A program made the position numbers and the translations under genes. A DNA stretch of 64,000 bases from Rhizobiaceae bacterium (GTDB lineage Bacteria; Pseudomonadota; Alphaproteobacteria; Rhizobiales; Rhizobiaceae), in contig JALOTE010000001.1 of the NCBI GenBank assembly GCA_025458045.1, positions 16,162-80,161 on the forward strand. Direction: 5' to 3'. Under the pieces are notes generated by a model, which was given only the letters and a program-made list of their open reading frames with translations, was not told the origin of the DNA and did no database searches. The first letter of the stretch is position 1, and the number at the start of each line of letters is the position of its first letter. Positions 35,708-46,157 of this stretch are shown here, one piece after another.

Positions 35708-37378
35708 TCACACCTGCACCACGAACACGGTGGCGATCGGCTTGCGGCCCCATTCACGGTCGGCAGCGGCCCGCACCGCGCGACGCACGGCCTCCTGCAC
35801 CGCGTCAAGGTCGGCGCGCGCGCGCTTGCCCATCGACAGCACCGCTCCGCGGGCCGCTTTCGCCAGCATCACGTCGACATCCTCGCCGGCAAGGCTGCGC
35901 GGCAGGCCAAGCGACACGCATTCGACATCGTCAACAAGGTCGCCGCGATTATCGAGCAGCACGCTCACCGACACATGGCCGGAGAAGGACAGGCGGCGGC
36001 GGTCGGCAATTCCGGTCTCCTCCTCGTCGCCGATGACAGAACCGTCCTTGTAGATACGGCCATGCGGCACCTGATCGATCACGACCGGATTGTCCGTATC
36101 GAACACAAACATATCGCCATTGCGGACGCGCGCCACATGCGGCACGCCGCACTCGCGCGCCAGTTGCGCATGCGCTGAAAGATGCGCCGCCTCGCCATGA
36201 ACAGGCACGGCAATCTGCGGTTTCAGCCAGGAGTAAAGCTGGCGCATCTCGCCGCGGCGCGGATGGCCGGACACATGCACCAGCGCATCGGAATCCTCGA
36301 CAACGCGCACGCCCATGTCGATCAGCCCGTTCTTGATCGCGAGGATGGCCTTCTCATTGCCGGGGATGGTGCGGGATGAGAACACCACCGTGTCATCCGG
36401 GTTGAGCGTGATGTTGCGCATTTCACCGCGCGCCAGTTTGGCGAGTGCAGCGCGCGGCTCGCCCTGGCTGCCTGTGCAAAGGATGACCGAATTGCCGCGT
36501 GGAATGAGATTGTAATCCTCCTCGCCGAGAAACGGCGGGCATCCATCGAAATAGCCAAGCTCGCTTGCCACATCGATGACCCGCTTCAGCGAACGGCCCA
36601 CCACGATGACGGAACGCCCGGCCTCCTGCGCAGCAAGCGCGACCGAACGGATGCGCCCCACATTGGACGAGAACGTGGTGACGGCGACACGGCCCGCTGC
36701 CTTGCGGATGACATCGGCCAAGCCTTTGGCAACCGCCTGCTCAGTCGGCGATTCGCCTTCGCGCAGCGCATTGGTCGAGTCACAGACGACCGCCAGCACG
36801 CCCTCCGCGCCGATCTGCCGCAAACGATTCTCATCCGTTTTCGGGGTGATCGCCGGGTCGTGATCGATCTTCCAGTCACCGGTGTGGAGCACGGTTCCGG
36901 CCTCAGTGCGAATGGCAAGCGCCATCGGTTCCGGGATGGAATGGGCCATCGAAATGGCTTCCAGTTCAAACGCGCCAATCGTGAAGCGTTCGCCCGCGCG
37001 ATAAACCGTGACCGGCACATCCGGCGCGCCGCTTTCACCTTTTGCCTTGGACTCCAGCATGCCCGCGCCGAAGGGCGACATGTAGACCGGCAATTTCAAC
37101 TGCGGCCAAAGCGCAAGGATCGCGCCATAGTGATCCTCATGGGCATGGGTGACGACAAGCGCCTTGATGTGCGGCAGCACGGACAGGGCGAAACTGATGT
37201 CGGGCAGCACCAGGTCGGCGCCCGGCTGCTCGGGTCCAGGAAAGGACACGCCGCAATCCACCATGATCCATTCGCGCTTCTTGGCCGTGCCCCAGCCGTA
37301 GAGCGCCATGTTCATGCCGATTTCGCCGACGCCGCCGAGCGGCACGAAAACGAGTTCAGGTTTTGTGGTGTCAGCCAT
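35708..37378 (-). CDS. rnj: Ribonuclease J
   Basis: The 556-residue metallo-beta-lactamase nuclease matures and degrades RNA and is the rnj of Rhizobiales. Zinc ligands appear in VVTHAHEDHYGAI (~76-88), LHTGDWKIDHDP and DSTNAL; the beta-CASP region has VAVTTFSSNVGRIRSVALAA and CTGSQGEPRAAL; SGHPRRGEMRQLYSWLKP and VPVHGEAAHLSAHAQLA follow. A small C-terminal domain (~455-556) ends the protein. The ATG at 37378 follows AAGGCGAG; a TTG at 37390 is less likely. It starts 13 bases after birA. Confidence 0.95.
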   Translation of the reverse strand: MADTTKPELVFVPLGGVGEIGMNMALYGWGTAKKREWIMVDCGVSFPGPEQPGADLVLPDISFALSVLPHIKALVVTHAHEDHYGAILALWPQLKLPVYMSPFGAGMLESKAKGESGAPDVPVTVYRAGERFTIGAFELEAISMAHSIPEPMALAIRTEAGTVLHTGDWKIDHDPAITPKTDENRLRQIGAEGVLAVVCDSTNALREGESPTEQAVAKGLADVIRKAAGRVAVTTFSSNVGRIRSVALAAQEAGRSVIVVGRSLKRVIDVASELGYFDGCPPFLGEEDYNLIPRGNSVILCTGSQGEPRAALAKLARGEMRNITLNPDDTVVFSSRTIPGNEKAILAIKNGLIDMGVRVVEDSDALVHVSGHPRRGEMRQLYSWLKPQIAVPVHGEAAHLSAHAQLARECGVPHVARVRNGDMFVFDTDNPVVIDQVPHGRIYKDGSVIGDEEETGIADRRRLSFSGHVSVSVLLDNRGDLVDDVECVSLGLPRSLAGEDVDVMLAKAARGAVLSMGKRARADLDAVQEAVRRAVRAAADREWGRKPIATVFVVQV

Positions 37379-37391
37379 CTCGCCTTGCAAT

Positions 37392-38198
37392 CTATGTCAA
37401 AAGGAACACATCGCCAGCGGCGATGCGCATCATGCCCGCGTCACGGGTCTCGAGCAGCAAATAGCCGTCCGCGTCGATATCCGCAAACAGCCCCTGCAAA
37501 GATCGGTCCGGCAGATTGACGCGGATGGGCTGGCCAAGACCGGTCGCGACAGCGCGCCATGCTTGCGCGACATCGCGCGCGCCTGTTCCGTTGCCCCACG
37601 GCGCGAGCTTTCCCGCCAGCGACGAGGCCAATACCGGAAACAGCGTCGCCGCTTCGAGATGCACTCCAGCTGCCGCCAAAGTCGTTGCAGGATAGGGCGT
37701 TCCGGCGGGAGCATGCCGCAGATTGATACCGCAGCCGATCACGACGGCGCGTTTCGCTCCCGGTGCGGCTGCACCTTCCAGCAGGATGCCGGCGAGCTTG
37801 GCGTCACCCAGAAGCAAGTCGTTGGGCCATTTCAACGACAGACGATGGGCCAGTTGCGGTGCGGCGCGCGCCACCGCCTCATGCACGGCAAGCCCCGCGA
37901 CAAGCGGCAACGTTCCAAGCGCGGCAGGCGGAACATCCTCAAGGATTATGAGCGCGGAGGCATACAGGTTGCCGGGCTCCGACACCCAGACGCGGCCGCG
38001 CCGACCCCTGCCCTGCAATTGGCGCTGCGCCGTGATCCACAGCTGGCCCGGGTCACCCGCGCGCGCCGCCGCCAGGGCAAGGTCATTTGTCGAACCGGCA
38101 TCGCCAAGGGCCGCATGCCGCCAGCCCGCCAGATCAGGGATAGCGCGAGCAACTCCAAGATATGTCAGGTCGGCGGACAGGTCGGCAACCAAATGCAA
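37392..38198 (-). CDS. birA: Biotin--[acetyl-CoA-carboxylase] ligase, HTH-less
   Basis: The protein (about 268 residues) attaches biotin to carboxylase subunits. Seen: STNDLALAAARAGDPG, the biotinyl-AMP loop QGRGRRGRVWVSEPGNLYAS (~63-82) and LSLKWPNDLLLGDAKLAGIL (~121-140). It lacks the N-terminal helix-turn-helix of E. coli BirA, so it would not repress biotin genes. The reading frame starts at a TTG (38198), six bases after the nuoN stop; a second TTG is two codons on, and no ATG fits. The last gene of the nuo operon group is often birA-rnj. Confidence 0.9.
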   Translation of the reverse strand: MHLVADLSADLTYLGVARAIPDLAGWRHAALGDAGSTNDLALAAARAGDPGQLWITAQRQLQGRGRRGRVWVSEPGNLYASALIILEDVPPAALGTLPLVAGLAVHEAVARAAPQLAHRLSLKWPNDLLLGDAKLAGILLEGAAAPGAKRAVVIGCGINLRHAPAGTPYPATTLAAAGVHLEAATLFPVLASSLAGKLAPWGNGTGARDVAQAWRAVATGLGQPIRVNLPDRSLQGLFADIDADGYLLLETRDAGMMRIAAGDVFLLT

Positions 38199-38204
38199 GG
38201 CCGA

Positions 38205-39647
38205 TCAGAAAAAGGTCTTGGCGGCGGCCTCAGCGGCAGTCGAGACCGGGCCTGCGCCAACGATGAAGAACAGGACAAACAGCGAGGATGCGGCCAGCAC
38301 AACCTTCAACTCACCGGCCACTGGTGCAAGCGGCGCGCCCTTCGGCTCGTCGAACCACATGATCTTGATGATGCGGATGTAGTAGAACGCGCCGACAACC
38401 GATGCCAGCACGCCGAGAATGGCAAGCGGGTAAAGCCCGGCCTCGATGGCGGCGAGGAACACATACCATTTGGCCATGAAGCCTGCGAGTGGCGGAATGC
38501 CGGCAAGTGAGAACATCAGGATGGTCAGGATGGTCGCCATCAGCGGGTTGGTGGACGAAAGCCCGGCAAGGTCGGAAATCTCCTCCACCGGCCCATCGCG
38601 CGTGCGCATGGCAAGGATGAAGGCGAAGGTGCCAAGCGTCATCACCAGATAAATCAGCATGTAGAGGATGACGCCGCGCACACCCACCATGGATGCGGCC
38701 GCAAGCCCGACAAGCGCGTAGCCCATGTGCCCGATCGACGAATAGGCCATCAGGCGCTTGATGTTCTTCTGGCCGATGGCGGCGAAAGCGCCAAGGCCCA
38801 TGGACGCAATGGCGATGAAGATGATGATCTGGCGCCAGTCCGACGTGACCGGCTGGAAAGCCTCCATCACCACCCGGGTGACCAGCGCCATGGCCGCCAT
38901 TTTGGGGGCGGCGGCGAAGAAGGCCGTCACCGGTGTCGGCGCACCCTCATACACATCGGGCGTCCACATGTGGAACGGCACCGCCGAGATTTTGAAGGCA
39001 AGGCCGGCCATCACGAAGACGAGGCCGACGAGCAAGCCAAGCGGACGCTCGCCCGAAGCCAGCACATTGGCAATTTCGACAAAGGAAATGTGGCCAGTGA
39101 AGCCATAGACCAGCGAAATGCCATACAGCAGCATGCCCGACGACAAGGCGCCCAGCACGAAATATTTCAGGCCCGCTTCCGTTGCGCGCGTGGAATCCCG
39201 GTTGATCGCGGCCACCACGTAAAGCGCCAGCGATTGCAGTTCGAGGCCCATATAGAGCGCCAGCATGTCATTGGCCGACACCATCAGCATCATGCCGAGT
39301 GTGGCGAGCAGCACGAGCAGCGGGAACTCGAACTTGTCGAAGCGTTCCTCGCGGGCGAAGCCAACAGACATGGCAAGCGCGACCACCGACCCGGCCAATG
39401 TGAGCGCCTTCATGAAGCGGGCGAACGGGTCATTGACGAAGGCCGAGCCGAAAGCCTGACCGTCAACCGAAAAGAAAATGACAGCAGCAAGCGCCGCCAG
39501 CAGAACGGCGATTGTCAGGCCCGTCACGATGCGATTGGCGCTTTCGGCAGGCGAGAACACGCCGACCATCAGCAGCACGAGCGCGCTGACCGCGACGAAG
39601 AGTTCCGGAGCCAGCACGACCAGGCTTTGGGTGAAATCAACCGGCAT
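38205..39647 (-). CDS. nuoN: NADH-quinone oxidoreductase subunit N
   Basis: The 480-residue antiporter-like subunit has about 14 membrane spans. Conserved charged residues are visible, for example [16 protein letters not shown] with the span-5 glutamate, [17 protein letters not shown], and [20 protein letters not shown]. It forms part of the proton-pumping membrane arm of complex I. It is the last nuo gene and is 29 bases after nuoM. Confidence 0.97.
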   Translation of the reverse strand: MPVDFTQSLVVLAPELFVAVSALVLLMVGVFSPAESANRIVTGLTIAVLLAALAAVIFFSVDGQAFGSAFVNDPFARFMKALTLAGSVVALAMSVGFAREERFDKFEFPLLVLLATLGMMLMVSANDMLALYMGLELQSLALYVVAAINRDSTRATEAGLKYFVLGALSSGMLLYGISLVYGFTGHISFVEIANVLASGERPLGLLVGLVFVMAGLAFKISAVPFHMWTPDVYEGAPTPVTAFFAAAPKMAAMALVTRVVMEAFQPVTSDWRQIIIFIAIASMGLGAFAAIGQKNIKRLMAYSSIGHMGYALVGLAAASMVGVRGVILYMLIYLVMTLGTFAFILAMRTRDGPVEEISDLAGLSSTNPLMATILTILMFSLAGIPPLAGFMAKWYVFLAAIEAGLYPLAILGVLASVVGAFYYIRIIKIMWFDEPKGAPLAPVAGELKVVLAASSLFVLFFIVGAGPVSTAAEAAAKTFF

Positions 39648-39676
39648 TGTTTAGGTCCGCCCGCTCATTGGCTCTG

Positions 39677-41194
39677 TCACTCACTGGCTGCGCTCTGGCT
39701 CGCCGCGGCTGCAGCATCAATCGACGCATTCACGCCGGTGACAAGGGCGTCGACCGATGCCTCCGTCACGTCGAGGATGGGCATCGGATAGACGCCGTAG
39801 AAGATTGTCAGGAACACCAGCGGCAGGATGATCGCACGCTCGCGCAATGTCAGGTCAGCCATGCCGCGCAGCGAATCCTTGACGAGGTCGCCGAACACGA
39901 CGCGTCGGTACAGCCAAAGTGCATAGGCGGCCGACAGCACGACGCCGGTCGTTGCAAACAGCGCCACCCATGTGTTGGCCTTGAATGCGCCCATCAGGGT
40001 CAGGAATTCGCCGACGAAACCGGATGTGCCGGGCAAGCCCACATTGGCCATGGTGAAGATGAGGAACACCACCGCATAGGCAGGCATTGTGTTGACGAGG
40101 CCGCCATAGGCCGAAATCTCGCGGGTGTGCATCCGGTCATAGACGACGCCAACGCACAGGAACAAAGCGCCCGACACGAAACCGTGGCTGATCATCTGGA
40201 ACACCGCGCCCTGCACGCCTTGCTGGTTCAGCGCGAAAATGCCCATTGTCACGAAGCCCATATGGGCAACGGACGAGTAGGCGATCAGCTTCTTCATGTC
40301 CTCCTGCATCAGCGCCACCAGCGAGGTGTAGATGATGGCGATGACGGAGAGCGCGAAAACGAGCGGCGCGAAATCAGCAGACGCCAGCGGGAACATCGGC
40401 AGCGAGAACCGCAGGAAGCCGTAGCCGCCCATTTTCAGCAGGATGCCGGCAAGGATGACGGAGCCTGCGGTCGGCGCTTCAACGTGGGCGTCCGGCAGCC
40501 AGGTGTGCACCGGCCACATCGGCATCTTGACCGCGAAGGACGCAAAGAAGGCAAGCCACAGCCAAGTCTGCATCTCGGCCGGGAAATCATGCGTCAGCAG
40601 CGTGCGGATGTCGGTGGTGCCCGCTTGCCAATACATCGCCATGATCGCGAGCAGCATCAGGACCGAGCCGAGCAGCGTGTAGAGGAAGAACTTGAACGAG
40701 GCATAAACGCGCCGTTTGCCGCCCCAGACGCCGATGATGATGAACATCGGGATGAGGCCCGCCTCGAAGAACACGTAGAACAGGAAGATGTCGAGCGCGC
40801 AGAACACGCCGATCATCAGCGTTTCGAGCACGAGGAACGCGATCATGTATTCCTTCACGCGGTGCTCGATCGCCTCCCATGAGGCGAGGATGCAAATCGG
40901 CATGAGGAATGTGGTCAGGATGACGAAAGGCATGGAGATGCCATCGACACCCATGTGGTAGCTGATGCCGCCGCCCAGCCAGTCGACCTTCTCGACAAAC
41001 TGGAAATCCGGGTTTGCCTTGTCGAAGCCGATCCAGATCCACAGGGACAGGATGAAAACGAAGCTCGTCGTCAGCAGCGCCACATTGCGGATGTTGCGCC
41101 GCGCTGCCGCATCTTCGCCAGTGATGAACAGGATCAGCAGCGCGCCGACGAGCGGGGCGAATGTGATGGTTGAAAGAACGGGCCAGTCAGTCAT
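39677..41194 (-). CDS. nuoM: NADH-quinone oxidoreductase subunit M
   Basis: The 505-residue antiporter-like subunit has about 14 spans. Landmarks include [20 protein letters not shown] (span-5 glutamate), [20 protein letters not shown] and [17 protein letters not shown]. It is one of three proton-translocating subunits in the membrane arm. It starts three bases after nuoL. Length is normal. Confidence 0.98.
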   Translation of the reverse strand: MTDWPVLSTITFAPLVGALLILFITGEDAAARRNIRNVALLTTSFVFILSLWIWIGFDKANPDFQFVEKVDWLGGGISYHMGVDGISMPFVILTTFLMPICILASWEAIEHRVKEYMIAFLVLETLMIGVFCALDIFLFYVFFEAGLIPMFIIIGVWGGKRRVYASFKFFLYTLLGSVLMLLAIMAMYWQAGTTDIRTLLTHDFPAEMQTWLWLAFFASFAVKMPMWPVHTWLPDAHVEAPTAGSVILAGILLKMGGYGFLRFSLPMFPLASADFAPLVFALSVIAIIYTSLVALMQEDMKKLIAYSSVAHMGFVTMGIFALNQQGVQGAVFQMISHGFVSGALFLCVGVVYDRMHTREISAYGGLVNTMPAYAVVFLIFTMANVGLPGTSGFVGEFLTLMGAFKANTWVALFATTGVVLSAAYALWLYRRVVFGDLVKDSLRGMADLTLRERAIILPLVFLTIFYGVYPMPILDVTEASVDALVTGVNASIDAAAAASQSAASE

Positions 41195-41197
41195 GGC

Positions 41198-43318
41198 TCA
41201 GAACGCGCCCCCGGCCAGCATCCATGTGACAAGCGCAGCGACGCCAAGCAGCATCGCAAACGCGTAATGATAGAGATAGCCCGTCTGCACGCGAACCACG
41301 CGCGCCGTCAGATCCTGCACGCGGGCGGCAATGCCGTCCGGCCCGAGACCGTCGATGACGCGGCCGTCGCCTTGCTTCCAGAGGAAATGGCCGAGCGCCT
41401 TGGCGGGACGCACGAACAGGAAATCATAGAGCTCGTCAAAGTACCATTTGTTGAGCAGGAACGCGTAGAGCCCGTATTGCGACTTGGCGATTTCGCCGGG
41501 CAACCAAGGCGAACGGACATACATCCACCATGCCAGCACGAAACCGGTCGCCATCGCCGCAAAGGGCGAGAACTTCACCCATTTCGGAACCTCGTGGAAC
41601 TCTTCGAGCACTGTGTTGTCCGGCAGCAGGAACAGCGCGCCCTTCCAGAAATGCTCGAAATCATGACCGTAGAAATACTCTTTGAAGGCCACGCCAGCAA
41701 ACAGCGCGCCGAAAGCGAGCACGAACAGCGGGATGAGCATGACGAGCGGACTCTCATGCACATGCTCCATCACGTCGGATGAAGCGCGCGGCTTGCCGTG
41801 GAACGTCATGAAGATCAGCCGCCACGAATAGAACGACGTCATCAGCGCTGCGACGACCAGCATGGCGAAGGCGAAACCCGCGGCCGGCGAATGTGTGACA
41901 GCAAAGGCCGACTCGATGATGGCGTCTTTCGAGAAGAAACCGGCCGTGCCGATGACAGTGAGCGGCACACCGACGCCGGTCAAGGCGATGGTGCCGATGA
42001 TCATCATCCAATAGGTCGTCGGGATCAGCTTGCGCAGGCCGCCCATGTTGCGCATGTCCTGTTCGCCCGACACGGCATGGATGACGGAACCCGCGCCGAG
42101 GAACAACAGCGCCTTGAAAAAGGCGTGCGTGAACAGGTGGAAGATGGCCGCGCCATAGGCGCCGATGCCGAGCGCGACAAACATGTAACCAAGCTGCGAA
42201 CAGGTGGAATAGGCGATGACGCGCTTGATGTCGTTTTGGACAAGGCCGACGGTCGCCGCAAAGAACGCCGTGACCGTGCCGATGATTGTCACGACGAGAA
42301 GCGCGTCATGCGACAACTCAAACAGCGGCGACATGCGGGCGACCAGGAACACGCCCGCCGTCACCATGGTCGCGGCATGGATCAGAGCCGACACCGGAGT
42401 CGGGCCTTCCATCGCGTCGGGCAGCCAGGTGTGCAGCGGCACCTGCGCGGATTTCCCCATCGCACCCATGAACAGGAGCAGGCAAATCATCGTCAGCGTG
42501 CCTTCGCGCGTCAACTCCAGCCAGAGGAATTGGAAATAGACCTCGTCGGCGGCCCCGCCTGCGACAAAGCTCTGCGCATTGGCAAAGATCGTCTCGAAAT
42601 TGACCGACCCAAACACGACAAACACGCCGAATATGCCAAGCGCGTAGCCGAAGTCGCCGACGCGGTTGACGATGAAGGCCTTCATGGATGCGGCGTTGGC
42701 CGACGGCTTCTTGAACCAGAACCCGATCAGCAAATAGGAGGCGAGGCCGACGCCCTCCCAGCCGAAAAACATCTGCACCAGATTGTCGGACGTCACCAGC
42801 ATCAGCATCGCGAAGGTGAACAGCGACAGATAGGCGAAGAAGCGCGGCCGGTGCGGATCGTGACTCATGTAGCCGATGGAATAAAGATGGACGAGCGCCG
42901 ACACCGTGTTGACGACCACGAACATCACGACCGTCAGCGTGTCGATGCGGAACGCCCATGACACGTCAAGCGCGCCGGACTTGATGAAGGGCAGAACCTC
43001 GATGGATTGCGCGCCGGAATGCGCGCCGTGGGCTTCACCGAAAACAACCTGCACGAACACGATCCAGGAGAGGACGGCGACGATCATCATCAAGCCGGTC
43101 GTGATGATCTCGGCGGCGCGCGAACCGGGCGCGGCGTGGTGATGCCCGTCATGGCCATGACCGTGCCCATTGTCGTCATGTCCGTTGGCGCCATGGCCAT
43201 GGCCGTGATGGCCGTCATGATCCCCGCCGACGCTCGCAGGCATCTTGTGGGCCGAAAGAGCGATGAAGCCCGCGATGAGGAAGCCGATCAGCGGCAGGAA
43301 GACGATTGCGTGCACCAT
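41198..43318 (-). CDS. nuoL: NADH-quinone oxidoreductase subunit L with His-rich loop
   Basis: The 706-residue subunit has about 16 spans and the long lateral helix near the C terminus. Conserved: [19 protein letters not shown] (span-5 glutamate), [20 protein letters not shown] and [15 protein letters not shown]. An unusual histidine-rich stretch lies between the first two spans, residues 33-61, with about a dozen histidines in a G/D/N background. It is longer than the E. coli protein (about 613) largely because of this and loops. The stop is three bases before nuoM. Confidence 0.97.
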   Translation of the reverse strand: MVHAIVFLPLIGFLIAGFIALSAHKMPASVGGDHDGHHGHGHGANGHDDNGHGHGHDGHHHAAPGSRAAEIITTGLMMIVAVLSWIVFVQVVFGEAHGAHSGAQSIEVLPFIKSGALDVSWAFRIDTLTVVMFVVVNTVSALVHLYSIGYMSHDPHRPRFFAYLSLFTFAMLMLVTSDNLVQMFFGWEGVGLASYLLIGFWFKKPSANAASMKAFIVNRVGDFGYALGIFGVFVVFGSVNFETIFANAQSFVAGGAADEVYFQFLWLELTREGTLTMICLLLFMGAMGKSAQVPLHTWLPDAMEGPTPVSALIHAATMVTAGVFLVARMSPLFELSHDALLVVTIIGTVTAFFAATVGLVQNDIKRVIAYSTCSQLGYMFVALGIGAYGAAIFHLFTHAFFKALLFLGAGSVIHAVSGEQDMRNMGGLRKLIPTTYWMMIIGTIALTGVGVPLTVIGTAGFFSKDAIIESAFAVTHSPAAGFAFAMLVVAALMTSFYSWRLIFMTFHGKPRASSDVMEHVHESPLVMLIPLFVLAFGALFAGVAFKEYFYGHDFEHFWKGALFLLPDNTVLEEFHEVPKWVKFSPFAAMATGFVLAWWMYVRSPWLPGEIAKSQYGLYAFLLNKWYFDELYDFLFVRPAKALGHFLWKQGDGRVIDGLGPDGIAARVQDLTARVVRVQTGYLYHYAFAMLLGVAALVTWMLAGGAF

Positions 43319-43323
43319 GACCG

Positions 43324-43635
43324 TCAGCCCCGCATCATGTTGACGTCTTCAACCGCGATGGAGCCGCGGTTGCGGTAGAAGACGACGAGGATGGCCAGAC
43401 CGATGGCAGCTTCCGCAGCGGCCACTGTCAGGATGAAGAGGGCGAAAACCTGCCCGACAAGGTCATTCAAAGCGGCCGAAAAGGCGACGAAATTGATGTT
43501 CACCGCCAGCAGGATCAACTCCACCGACATCAGGATGATGATGACGTTCTTGCGGTTGATGAAGATGCCGAACACGCCAAGCGTGAACAGGATGGCGGAA
43601 ACCGTCAGGTAATGGGCGATGCCGACTTCAAGCAT
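43324..43635 (-). CDS. nuoK: NADH-quinone oxidoreductase subunit K
   Basis: The 103-residue subunit has three spans. It carries the two conserved membrane glutamates: in [17 protein letters not shown] and in [20 protein letters not shown]. It takes part in the proton path of complex I. It starts 18 bases after nuoJ and ends five bases before nuoL. Confidence 0.98.
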   Translation of the reverse strand: MLEVGIAHYLTVSAILFTLGVFGIFINRKNVIIILMSVELILLAVNINFVAFSAALNDLVGQVFALFILTVAAAEAAIGLAILVVFYRNRGSIAVEDVNMMRG

Positions 43636-43653
43636 GGATCCGACCTTCGCCTC

Positions 43654-44292
43654 TCAAATGCCTTGGCCTGAATTGACCTTGACCACCTCGATGGCGGTCT
43701 CGGGCGTGCGGGCGACCTGTTTGGACACATCCTGCCGCTGGATGCCCTCGCGGCGACGCAGCGTCAGCACGATCGCGCCAACCATCGCGACCAACAGCAC
43801 GAGCCCTGCGATCTGGAAGAAAAACACGTAGGTCGTGTAGAGCACGTCGCCCAACGCCTGCGTGTTGGAACGCTCCGACACGGGCGGGATCGGCATGGTC
43901 GTGGACCCGGCCAATTCAGGCGCGAGCGCGTAGCCCGCAAGCACGATGATGAGTTCAGCGGCAAAAACCAGTCCGATCAGCGTGCCGACGGGCGCGTAGG
44001 ACGCGATGCCCGCGCGCAGTTCCGCAAAATCGACATCGAGCAGCATCACGACAAACAGGAAAAGCACCGCAACCGCGCCGACATAGACGACGATCAGGAT
44101 GAGAGCGAGAAACTCGGCACCGGTCAGCAGGAACAAGGCCGCCGCATTGACGAAGGCGAGGATGAGGAACAGGACCGAATGGACCGGGTTGCGGCCTGCG
44201 ATCACCATGAACGCCGACCCGATCGCGATGGCCGCAAACAGGTAGAAGAAGGCGGCCTGAATTCCGGTCAGAAGCATGGTCTCAAATGCCAT
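43654..44292 (-). CDS. nuoJ: NADH-quinone oxidoreductase subunit J
   Basis: The 212-residue subunit has five spans, with VHSVLFLILAFVNAAALFLL and EFLALILIVVYVGAVAVLFL, which includes the pi-bulge span 3. A charged cytosolic tail (EGIQRQDVSKQVARTPE) closes it. The ATG at 44292 lies in a perfect hairpin (44292-44310); an ATG at 44277 is an alternative. Unusually for this operon, 134 bases separate it from nuoI. Confidence 0.96.
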   Translation of the reverse strand: MAFETMLLTGIQAAFFYLFAAIAIGSAFMVIAGRNPVHSVLFLILAFVNAAALFLLTGAEFLALILIVVYVGAVAVLFLFVVMLLDVDFAELRAGIASYAPVGTLIGLVFAAELIIVLAGYALAPELAGSTTMPIPPVSERSNTQALGDVLYTTYVFFFQIAGLVLLVAMVGAIVLTLRRREGIQRQDVSKQVARTPETAIEVVKVNSGQGI

Positions 44293-44310
44293 TCCCCGCG
44301 CGCCGGGGAA
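44292..44310. promoter_or_regulatory. Perfect hairpin at the nuoJ start
   Basis: TTCCCCG and CGGGGAA make a seven-base perfect stem around a five-base loop. In the mRNA it would end at the first base of the nuoJ ATG and could hide the ribosome binding site, or act as a processing or attenuation point in the 134-base gap between nuoI and nuoJ. The rest of that gap shows no gene. Confidence 0.5.
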
Positions 44311-44426
44311 GCCCCTCTTGTCGACCCCGCCCTGCTTTGCCGGGGGCGTTCGGTCGGCGGTTCATTAGACGAGGCACCCTGCCCCGTCCACCCTTCTTAT
44401 GGCGCTGTTGCTGCGCCGCACACAGA

Positions 44427-44918
44427 TCAACGGTATCGCGCGTCCATGGCGATGTTGCGCGCGATCTCGCGCTCCCAGCGGTCGCCATTGGCCAGCAGCT
44501 TGTCCTTGTCATAGTAGAGTTCTTCGCGCGTTTCGGTCGCGAACTCGAAGTTCGGGCCTTCCACGATGGCATCCACCGGGCAGGCCTCCTGGCAGAAGCC
44601 GCAATAGATGCATTTCACCATGTCGATGTCGTAGCGGACCGTGCGACGCGTGCCGTCATTGTTGCGCGGGCCGGCCTCGATGGTGATGGCCTGCGCCGGA
44701 CAGATCGCCTCGCAAAGCTTGCAGGCGATGCAGCGCTCTTCCCCGTTCGGATAGCGGCGCAGCGCATGCTCGCCGCGGAATCGGGGCGACAGCGGGCCCT
44801 TCTCATGCGGGTAGTTGAGGGTCGCCTTCGGTGCGAAAAACTGCTTCATCGCAACGCCGAACGCGACGACGAACTCCCACAGCAGCAGCGACTTGGCGGC
44901 TTGTGCAAACGCGCTCAT
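44427..44918 (-). CDS. nuoI: NADH-quinone oxidoreductase subunit I
   Basis: The 163-residue peripheral subunit carries two [4Fe-4S] clusters (N6a, N6b): [15 protein letters not shown] (~62-76) and [15 protein letters not shown] (~101-115). The N terminus is an amphipathic helix ([20 protein letters not shown]) that sits on the membrane. Its ATG overlaps the stop of the 65-residue membrane protein by four bases. Confidence 0.98.
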   Translation of the reverse strand: MSAFAQAAKSLLLWEFVVAFGVAMKQFFAPKATLNYPHEKGPLSPRFRGEHALRRYPNGEERCIACKLCEAICPAQAITIEAGPRNNDGTRRTVRYDIDMVKCIYCGFCQEACPVDAIVEGPNFEFATETREELYYDKDKLLANGDRWEREIARNIAMDARYR

Positions 44919-45112
44919 CCCGCACCTCCAAACATCATCGGGGCGACAAACCAGCCGACCACCGGAAAGATGGCAACATCAACCAGCCCCGCGATACGGA
45001 GCACTTTCTTCACGTCCGGGTTCGTCATCGCTTCCGCTACCCGAACAATCGCGGCGTAAGCGATGAGCCCGATCAAGAGACCTACCAGCGCTCCGGCGAC
45101 AGCCACGCTCAT
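44915..45112 (-). CDS. 65-residue membrane protein between nuoH and nuoI
   Basis: The protein has two hydrophobic segments: [19 protein letters not shown] (~5-23) and [20 protein letters not shown] (~37-56), joined by a short charged hinge ([13 protein letters not shown]). It is coupled on both sides: its ATG shares bases with the nuoH stop (TGATG) and its stop overlaps the nuoI ATG (ATGA). It is not a standard complex I subunit and I do not recognise a family. Tight coupling suggests a role in assembly or stability of complex I, which is inference. Confidence 0.75.
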   Translation of the reverse strand: MSVAVAGALVGLLIGLIAYAAIVRVAEAMTNPDVKKVLRIAGLVDVAIFPVVGWFVAPMMFGGAG

Positions 45113-46152
45113 CAGGCGAGACCCGTGATCTTGAGGAAGGTCGCGACAACCACGACGGCCGCCAGAGAGATCGGCAGGAAGACCTTCCAGCCCAGACGCA
45201 TCAACTGGTCATAGCGGTAGCGCGGCACGATGGCTTTCGCCATCGCCACCAGGAAGAACATGAAAAACACTTTCAACAGGAACCAGAACGGGCCGGGGAT
45301 CCAGTTGAAGGGCGCGATGTCGAGCGGGGGCAGCCAGCCGCCGAGAAACAGCACGGTGCCCAGCGCGCAGAGCCCGATGATCGCGACATATTCGCCGAGC
45401 ATGAACAGCATGTAGGGCGTGGACGAGTACTCGATCATGTGGCCGGCGACGAGTTCCGATTCGGCTTCCACCAAGTCGAACGGCGGACGATTGGTTTCCG
45501 CCAGCAGCGAGATGAAGAAAATCACGAACATCGGGAACAGCGGCACGATGTGCCAATCGAGGAACGAGCCCGGCAGGCCGAGCATGGTGCCAAGTCCCTC
45601 GCCTTGCGCCATCACAATGGCCGACAGGTTGAGCGAGCCGACCAGCAACAGGACCGTGATGATGACGAAGCCGATGGAAACCTCGTAGGACACCATCTGC
45701 GCCGCCGAACGCAGCGCGCCGAGGAACGGATACTTGGAGTTGGACGCCCAACCGGCCATGATCACGCCATAGACCTCCAGCGAGGCGACGGCGAAAATGA
45801 ACAGGATGCCCACATTGATGTCGGCGACAACCCAGCCCTCGCTGACCGGGATCACCGCCCACGCAAACAAGGCCAGCGTCGCGGAGATCACGGGCGCAAG
45901 GATGAAAATGGTCTTGTTGGCGGAGGCCGGAATGATCGGCTCCTTCAGCATCATTTTCAAAAGATCGGCAAAGGATTGCAGCAGCCCCCACGGACCGACG
46001 ACGTTCGGCCCGCGGCGCAACTGGACTGCGGCCCAGATCTTGCGGTCGGCATACAGGAAATAGGCTGTCACGATCAGCACCGCGACCAGCATTGCCAGCG
46101 ACTGCGCCACGATGATGGCCGTCGGGATGAGATAGGTCGAAACGAAATCCAT
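45112..46152 (-). CDS. nuoH: NADH-quinone oxidoreductase subunit H
   Basis: The 346-residue subunit has eight spans and forms the quinone entry site. Seen: [40 protein letters not shown], and the conserved loop [20 protein letters not shown]. Start at 46152 ([10 protein letters not shown]), five bases after the nuoG stop; the longer open frame to 46203 lies inside nuoG. Length is normal. Confidence 0.97.
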   Translation of the reverse strand: MDFVSTYLIPTAIIVAQSLAMLVAVLIVTAYFLYADRKIWAAVQLRRGPNVVGPWGLLQSFADLLKMMLKEPIIPASANKTIFILAPVISATLALFAWAVIPVSEGWVVADINVGILFIFAVASLEVYGVIMAGWASNSKYPFLGALRSAAQMVSYEVSIGFVIITVLLLVGSLNLSAIVMAQGEGLGTMLGLPGSFLDWHIVPLFPMFVIFFISLLAETNRPPFDLVEAESELVAGHMIEYSSTPYMLFMLGEYVAIIGLCALGTVLFLGGWLPPLDIAPFNWIPGPFWFLLKVFFMFFLVAMAKAIVPRYRYDQLMRLGWKVFLPISLAAVVVVATFLKITGLA

Positions 46153-46157
46153 CTGGC

